NCBI GenBank assembly: GCA_002254405.1
Contig: NJDH01000033.1
Coordinates: 11,535 to 21,490, forward strand
DNA from: Candidatus Altarchaeales archaeon ex4484_96
GTDB lineage: Archaea > Altiarchaeota > Altiarchaeia > IMC4 > QMZM01
Length of the DNA stretch: 9,956 nt
Direction of reading: 5' to 3'
The notes under the pieces were generated by a model. It saw nothing but the letters and a program-made list of their open reading frames with translations, searched no databases and was not told the origin of the DNA. Position numbers and translations under genes: made by a program. Positions 7,699-9,956 of this stretch are shown here, one piece after another; within the stretch, counting starts at the first letter, position 1; every line of letters starts with the position of its first letter.

Positions 7699-8199
7699 AT
7701 GGCGAGGAAAAAAAAAGGCAATCCCTCACCTGAGCTTCCACCAACACGGGGTGTTCCCTCAGGTGAGTGCATGTGGCTTCCCAAGCATTATGGGGCGGAG
7801 GTTAGGGCTAAGGGGGGGATTAGTTCAAGGATTAGATGGGATTTGGCTGAGGTGGTTGATTTTTTGTTCCCCCATAAGTATCAGCCGAAATATCATAGTA
7901 TTGCTTTAGAGTTTCTATCATTGGTTTTGGATAAGGATGTGGTGGGTAAGGAGGATATTGCTGTTTTTTTATCCGAGTCGGGTTATTCACGCTCTACTTT
8001 AGAGAATAAAATCATCCCGAAGCTGGCTCGCTGTGGCTTGATTAAGCGGGAGCGTGAGGCATCTGGTATGATGGGTAAGAAATCCCGTGCTCTTGTTATT
8101 TCAGCGTCTTTAACCTACAGCAATTATCTTGCTAAGATATCATCCGAGTGGGAGACATTGGTTGAGACCGCCAGACATAGGAGGAAGAAAAAAGAATAA
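7699..8199 (+). CDS. Small basic protein, probable winged-helix DNA-binding
   Basis: I do not recognise a named family for this 166-residue protein. It starts with a lysine run (MARKKK, encoded through nine consecutive A bases at 7708-7716) and a Pro-rich stretch, and ends in RHRRKKKE. The middle (about 65-145) is helical and looks like a winged helix. KEDIAVFLSESGYSRSTLENKIIPKLARCGLIKRERE resembles helix-turn-helix plus recognition helix, followed by a wing strand (KSRALVIS). It may be a transcription factor or nucleoid protein. The start is uncertain: ATG 7699 has no clear Shine-Dalgarno, while the in-frame ATG at 7771 (codon 25) has AGGTGAG four bases before it and would give a 142-residue protein. 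It lies nine bases after the membrane protein gene, probably in the same transcript, and is followed by a T12 tract and the H-NOX gene. Confidence 0.7.
   Translation: MARKKKGNPSPELPPTRGVPSGECMWLPKHYGAEVRAKGGISSRIRWDLAEVVDFLFPHKYQPKYHSIALEFLSLVLDKDVVGKEDIAVFLSESGYSRSTLENKIIPKLARCGLIKREREASGMMGKKSRALVISASLTYSNYLAKISSEWETLVETARHRRKKKE
7725..7767 (+). promoter_or_regulatory. Perfect 10-bp inverted repeat masking a ribosome-binding site (candidate RNA hairpin)
   Basis: CTCACCTGAG (7725-7734) and CTCAGGTGAG (7758-7767) are exact reverse complements. Inside the 23-base loop a second stem, AACAC (7743-7747) with GTGTT (7751-7755), closes on a GGG loop. The downstream arm holds AGGTGAG, a Shine-Dalgarno of the same GGTGA type used by the flanking genes, just before the in-frame ATG at 7771. 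The upstream arm therefore mimics the anti-Shine-Dalgarno end of 16S rRNA. The pairing is seen in the sequence; the regulatory role is inferred. Confidence 0.5.
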
Positions 8200-8206
8200 T
8201 CTATTA

Positions 8207-8218
8207 TTTTTTTTTTTT
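8207..8218 (+). terminator. T12 tract, archaeal-type terminator
   Basis: Twelve consecutive T residues begin eight bases after the stop of the winged-helix gene and 28 bases before the H-NOX start. It fits hairpin-independent archaeal termination. An AATAAT/ATTATT inverted repeat overlaps its start, but with only two bases between the arms it cannot form a normal hairpin. Termination may be partial, leaving some read-through into the H-NOX gene. Confidence 0.55.
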
Positions 8219-8233
8219 CAGTAAATAATATTT

Positions 8234-8241
8234 GAGGTGAT
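8234..8241 (+). promoter_or_regulatory. Strong ribosome-binding site of the H-NOX gene
   Basis: GAGGTGAT is an eight-base match to the anti-Shine-Dalgarno end of archaeal 16S rRNA and sits five bases before the ATG at 8247. It fixes that start. No convincing TATA box at leader-compatible distance was found between the T12 tract and this site, so the promoter may lie inside the preceding gene. Confidence 0.7.
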
Positions 8242-8246
8242 ATACT

Positions 8247-8774
8247 ATGAAAGGAGTTATAGCAGATTGTTTTTGTGAACTGGTTAAGAAGAAATTCGGC
8301 GAAGATAAGCTTGAGCAGATAAAGCAGTCCGCTGGCGTGGATAAAAACAAGCGTTTTCTTGCAACCGAGAACGTGCCGGATTCCGCGGTACTGGAGATGG
8401 TGGGCTGTGCATGCGATACCCTTGGCATCTCTTTGGAGGATGCTGCTGATGCGTTCGGGGAATACTGGGTTAACGTTTATGCTCCCCGGCTTTATTCTGT
8501 CTACTATAAGGGTGTTAATTCATCCCGGGATTTTTTGTTGAGGATGGATGAGGTGCACACGAAAACAGCTAAAAACCTTTCTGATGCGAAGCCACCGCAT
8601 TTTAAGTACCGCTGGAGCGATGATAATACGCTGGTAATAACCTATATATCAGAGAGGGGTTTGATTGATTTCGCGGTTGGTTTAATCAAGGGCGTGGGTA
8701 AATACTATGATGAGGATTTATCGGTTAAGAAATTAAGCGACACCGAGATTGAGGTTGTATTCCCATCAACATAG
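8247..8774 (+). CDS. Stand-alone H-NOX (heme NO-binding) sensor protein
   Basis: The 175-residue protein aligns over its whole length with bacterial H-NOX domains, which bind heme and signal NO (or O2) to a partner. From memory of the Thermoanaerobacter tengcongensis protein, the start MKG matches. Proximal heme ligand H104 sits in MDEVH (H102 there), and P116-P117 match its P114-P115. The heme-propionate motif YxSxR is Y133-S135-R137, the same 29-residue spacing from the His as in the reference. GLIKGVGKYY matches the GLIEGSSKFF region. The reference residues that stabilise O2 (W9, N74, Y140) correspond to F9, W74 and F142, so the pocket lacks Tyr and Asn and should favour NO over O2. There is no fused kinase, cyclase or chemoreceptor domain, so it must act on a separate partner. 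Candidates from context only are the winged-helix and membrane proteins upstream. A strong ribosome-binding site fixes the start. Confidence 0.9.
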   Translation: MKGVIADCFCELVKKKFGEDKLEQIKQSAGVDKNKRFLATENVPDSAVLEMVGCACDTLGISLEDAADAFGEYWVNVYAPRLYSVYYKGVNSSRDFLLRMDEVHTKTAKNLSDAKPPHFKYRWSDDNTLVITYISERGLIDFAVGLIKGVGKYYDEDLSVKKLSDTEIEVVFPST

Positions 8775-8780
8775 TATGGT

Positions 8781-9323
8781 CTAGCATGATGCGGGAGTAT
8801 GTATTCTTGTTTCCTGGAACTGGTTTATCAGGCTGAATCCAATCAACGCACCCAGCAGGAGAGCGGGTAATAAAAAAAGCGTTTCCAGCATAATGGAGGT
8901 TGATGCTGTTCCCGCGTATGCTACGGCTATTAGCCTAAACAGCATGAGGGTGCCGGAGTATGCTGTGAGCATTGCCTTGATCCTGCGGGTATCCCATCTG
9001 CCGGCTAGTTTCATGGCTGTTTTTAGTTGGCCGCTGTTTAGTTGATGAAAGAACAATAAACCCACCGGCAGCCCAAGGATTAAGCCTTTTGCGGGGGTGT
9101 TGTAGTCGCTCCAGCGGAATTCTTCTCTGACGCTATAAAATACTATGCTATTGCAGAATAATGCTGCTACGGTGAATAATATGGTAGCTGATGCTGGGTC
9201 TCTTATGTATGGTAGCAGGCTCATGGACACTTGAGCGAAGCCGAAACCTCCTATCGCATGCACTATGGTGGCTAGAAAGAGCACTCCTGCGGTGGGCCCT
9301 GTGATGGCTAAGTCAATATTCAA
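8781..9323 (-). CDS. Short TauE/SafE-type membrane permease, apparent central deletion
   Basis: This 180-residue hydrophobic protein resembles TauE/SafE family transporters, proposed exporters of sulfite or organosulfonates and related anions. The N-terminal half has the typical GGFGFAQVSMSLLPYI followed by ILGLPVGLLFF. The second half starts abruptly at RWDTRRIKAMLTAYSGTLMLFRLIAV and ends with LLPALLLGALIGFSLI, which match the later part of full-length members. Members are usually about 240-270 residues, so about 60-70 residues around the central Gly-rich repeat (the second GGPP-like turn) appear missing. The join near LKTAMKLAGRWDTRR keeps the frame. Transport may be lost, or a minimal form may dimerise. 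The start is a TTG at 9323, with GTGA at about eight bases as a possible ribosome-binding site; no in-frame ATG upstream was found. The gene converges on the H-NOX gene with six bases between stops. Confidence 0.68.
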   Translation of the reverse strand: MNIDLAITGPTAGVLFLATIVHAIGGFGFAQVSMSLLPYIRDPASATILFTVAALFCNSIVFYSVREEFRWSDYNTPAKGLILGLPVGLLFFHQLNSGQLKTAMKLAGRWDTRRIKAMLTAYSGTLMLFRLIAVAYAGTASTSIMLETLFLLPALLLGALIGFSLINQFQETRIHTPASC

Positions 9324-9400
9324 TGTTTTTTCACTTGGATTACGTAAACTCTATTATTCATGATTTTAGATATAAAAACCCTCTTTACGTAATGCATTAC
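9324..9400. promoter_or_regulatory. Divergent promoter with paired TTACGTAA sites, a 12-bp palindrome and TATA box
   Basis: The 77-base gap holds a TATA box, TATAAAAA (9371-9378), centred about 26.5 bases before the ATG at 9401, as expected for a leaderless RNase HIII transcript. The palindrome TTACGTAA occurs twice (9340-9347 and 9385-9392), and with flanking bases forms a 10-bp inverted pair, ATTACGTAAA (9339-9348) with TTTACGTAAT (9384-9393). A further perfect palindrome, GTAATGCATTAC (9389-9400), ends at the base before the ATG. Together they bracket the TATA box, which may also serve the leftward permease gene. Regulatory function is inferred. Confidence 0.55.
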
Positions 9401-9956
9401 ATGTTGGGGGGCTGCATTGGGGTGGATGAGTCGGGGAAAGGGGATTATTTCGGGCCTCTTGTAGCCGCCGGCGTTTATGTATCTGAAGATAACGTTGATA
9501 AGCTGGATTCATTGGGTGTCAGAGACAGCAAAAGGCTTTCTAGCTCGCGCATCAGGTCTCTGAGCCCGCTTATTCGGGAGTCTTTCACCTATGATGTTGT
9601 TACAGTATACCCTAAAAGATATAATGAGCTTTATTCTGAAATCCGTAATCTTAATCGTATGCTGGCTTGGGCTCATAGCAGGGTGATTGAGAATCTGCTT
9701 AGCTTGGTTGATTGTCGGCTTGTTATCGCAGACCAGTTCGGGGATTCTTATTTTATTGAGGGGGCTTTGATGTCGGAGGGGAAGAAGATTAGATTAATTC
9801 AGCGTCCTCGGGCAGAGGATTATCCTGCGGTGGCGGCGGCATCTATTTTGGCGAGGGATGTTTTTTTGCAGGGTTTAAATCGGTTGACTGATAAGTATGG
9901 TGTTGTTTTCCCCCGGGGTTCATCGGCTAAGGCGGTTGAGGCAGCCCGCGTTTATG
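9401..9956 (+). CDS. rnhC: Ribonuclease HIII-like protein, 3'-truncated by window edge
   Basis: The product is a type 2 RNase H that cuts the RNA strand of RNA:DNA hybrids and removes ribonucleotides or primer remnants. The start GVDESGKGDYFGPLVAAGVYV carries the catalytic D9-E10 and the GDYFGP sequence typical of RNase HIII rather than HII. VRDSKRLS (substrate handling), IADQF (D111, likely third acidic residue), and the core AEDYPAVAAASILAR follow. The end VVFPRGSSAKAVEAA is near the usual C-terminus, so only a short piece is outside the window. Bacterial RNase HIII has an N-terminal TBP-like substrate-binding domain; here the catalytic core begins at residue 6 and that domain is absent. 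ATG 9401 is preferred because the TATA box lies about 26.5 bases upstream. An in-frame ATG at 9392 is possible, but it would sit before the expected transcription start. RNase HII is the alternative call. Confidence 0.82.
   Translation, partial: MLGGCIGVDESGKGDYFGPLVAAGVYVSEDNVDKLDSLGVRDSKRLSSSRIRSLSPLIRESFTYDVVTVYPKRYNELYSEIRNLNRMLAWAHSRVIENLLSLVDCRLVIADQFGDSYFIEGALMSEGKKIRLIQRPRAEDYPAVAAASILARDVFLQGLNRLTDKYGVVFPRGSSAKAVEAARVY

Noticed and set aside
7708..7716. A9 run as a programmed frameshift site
   Set aside because: It encodes a plausible Lys-rich N-terminus, and no alternative-frame product is evident.
8195..8208. AATAAT-CT-ATTATT inverted repeat at the end of the winged-helix gene
   Set aside because: A two-base loop is too small and the stem is all A/T; the T12 tract alone explains termination.
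1..9956. CRISPR array, tRNA, rRNA, insertion sequence or integrase site
   Set aside because: No regularly spaced repeats, cloverleaf-like sequences, transposase frames or terminal inverted repeats were found on reading both strands.

Overview
The window looks archaeal. It encodes a divergent replication factor C large subunit, a VirB4/HerA-type ATPase with an archaeal-style C-terminal extension, and a slipin-type SPFH protein. Genes are preceded by TATA elements at leaderless spacing, or by GGTGA ribosome-binding sites, and some are followed by T-only tracts of the archaeal terminator kind. Base composition is moderate. The exact phylum cannot be decided from these genes. No rRNA, tRNA, CRISPR array, insertion sequence or integrase was seen.

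Left third (1-5491, all + strand). A VirB4-like conjugation/secretion ATPase enters from the left edge with its N-terminus missing. A short gap with palindromic promoter DNA follows. Next come a two-membrane-segment SPFH protein and a small overlapping gene resembling HxsD, ended by an 11-T tract. The last gene is a 611-residue fusion: an Mrr-like nuclease-fold domain with lost catalytic residues, a probable winged helix, and an intact PAP2 phosphatase membrane domain. These genes share a theme of membrane plus nuclease-fold parts and may form one membrane-anchored machine.

Middle (5488-7689). A - strand RfcL-like clamp-loader subunit converges on the fusion gene, and the two TAA stops share a TTAA. 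It is short and its Walker B acidic pair is replaced by Asn-Asn. Across a 120-base divergent promoter region lies a + strand CmpX/MscS-related membrane protein made of TM-helix repeats without the MscS beta domain.

Right third (7690-9956). A small lysine-rich probable winged-helix protein follows the membrane protein. Near its 5' end is a perfect 10-bp inverted repeat whose downstream arm contains a ribosome-binding site. Next is a stand-alone H-NOX heme sensor with the heme-ligand His and the YxSxR motif, but with the polar O2-stabilising pocket replaced by aromatics, so it is predicted to be an NO sensor. Convergent to it is a short TauE/SafE-type permease that seems to lack the middle of the family fold. 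A 77-base divergent region with palindromic sites separates it from a leaderless RNase HIII-like gene running off the right edge.

Points most worth following are the nuclease-fold/PAP2 fusion, the archaeal H-NOX and its possible partners, the Shine-Dalgarno-masking hairpin, and the VirB4-SPFH-HxsD-like-fusion gene set.
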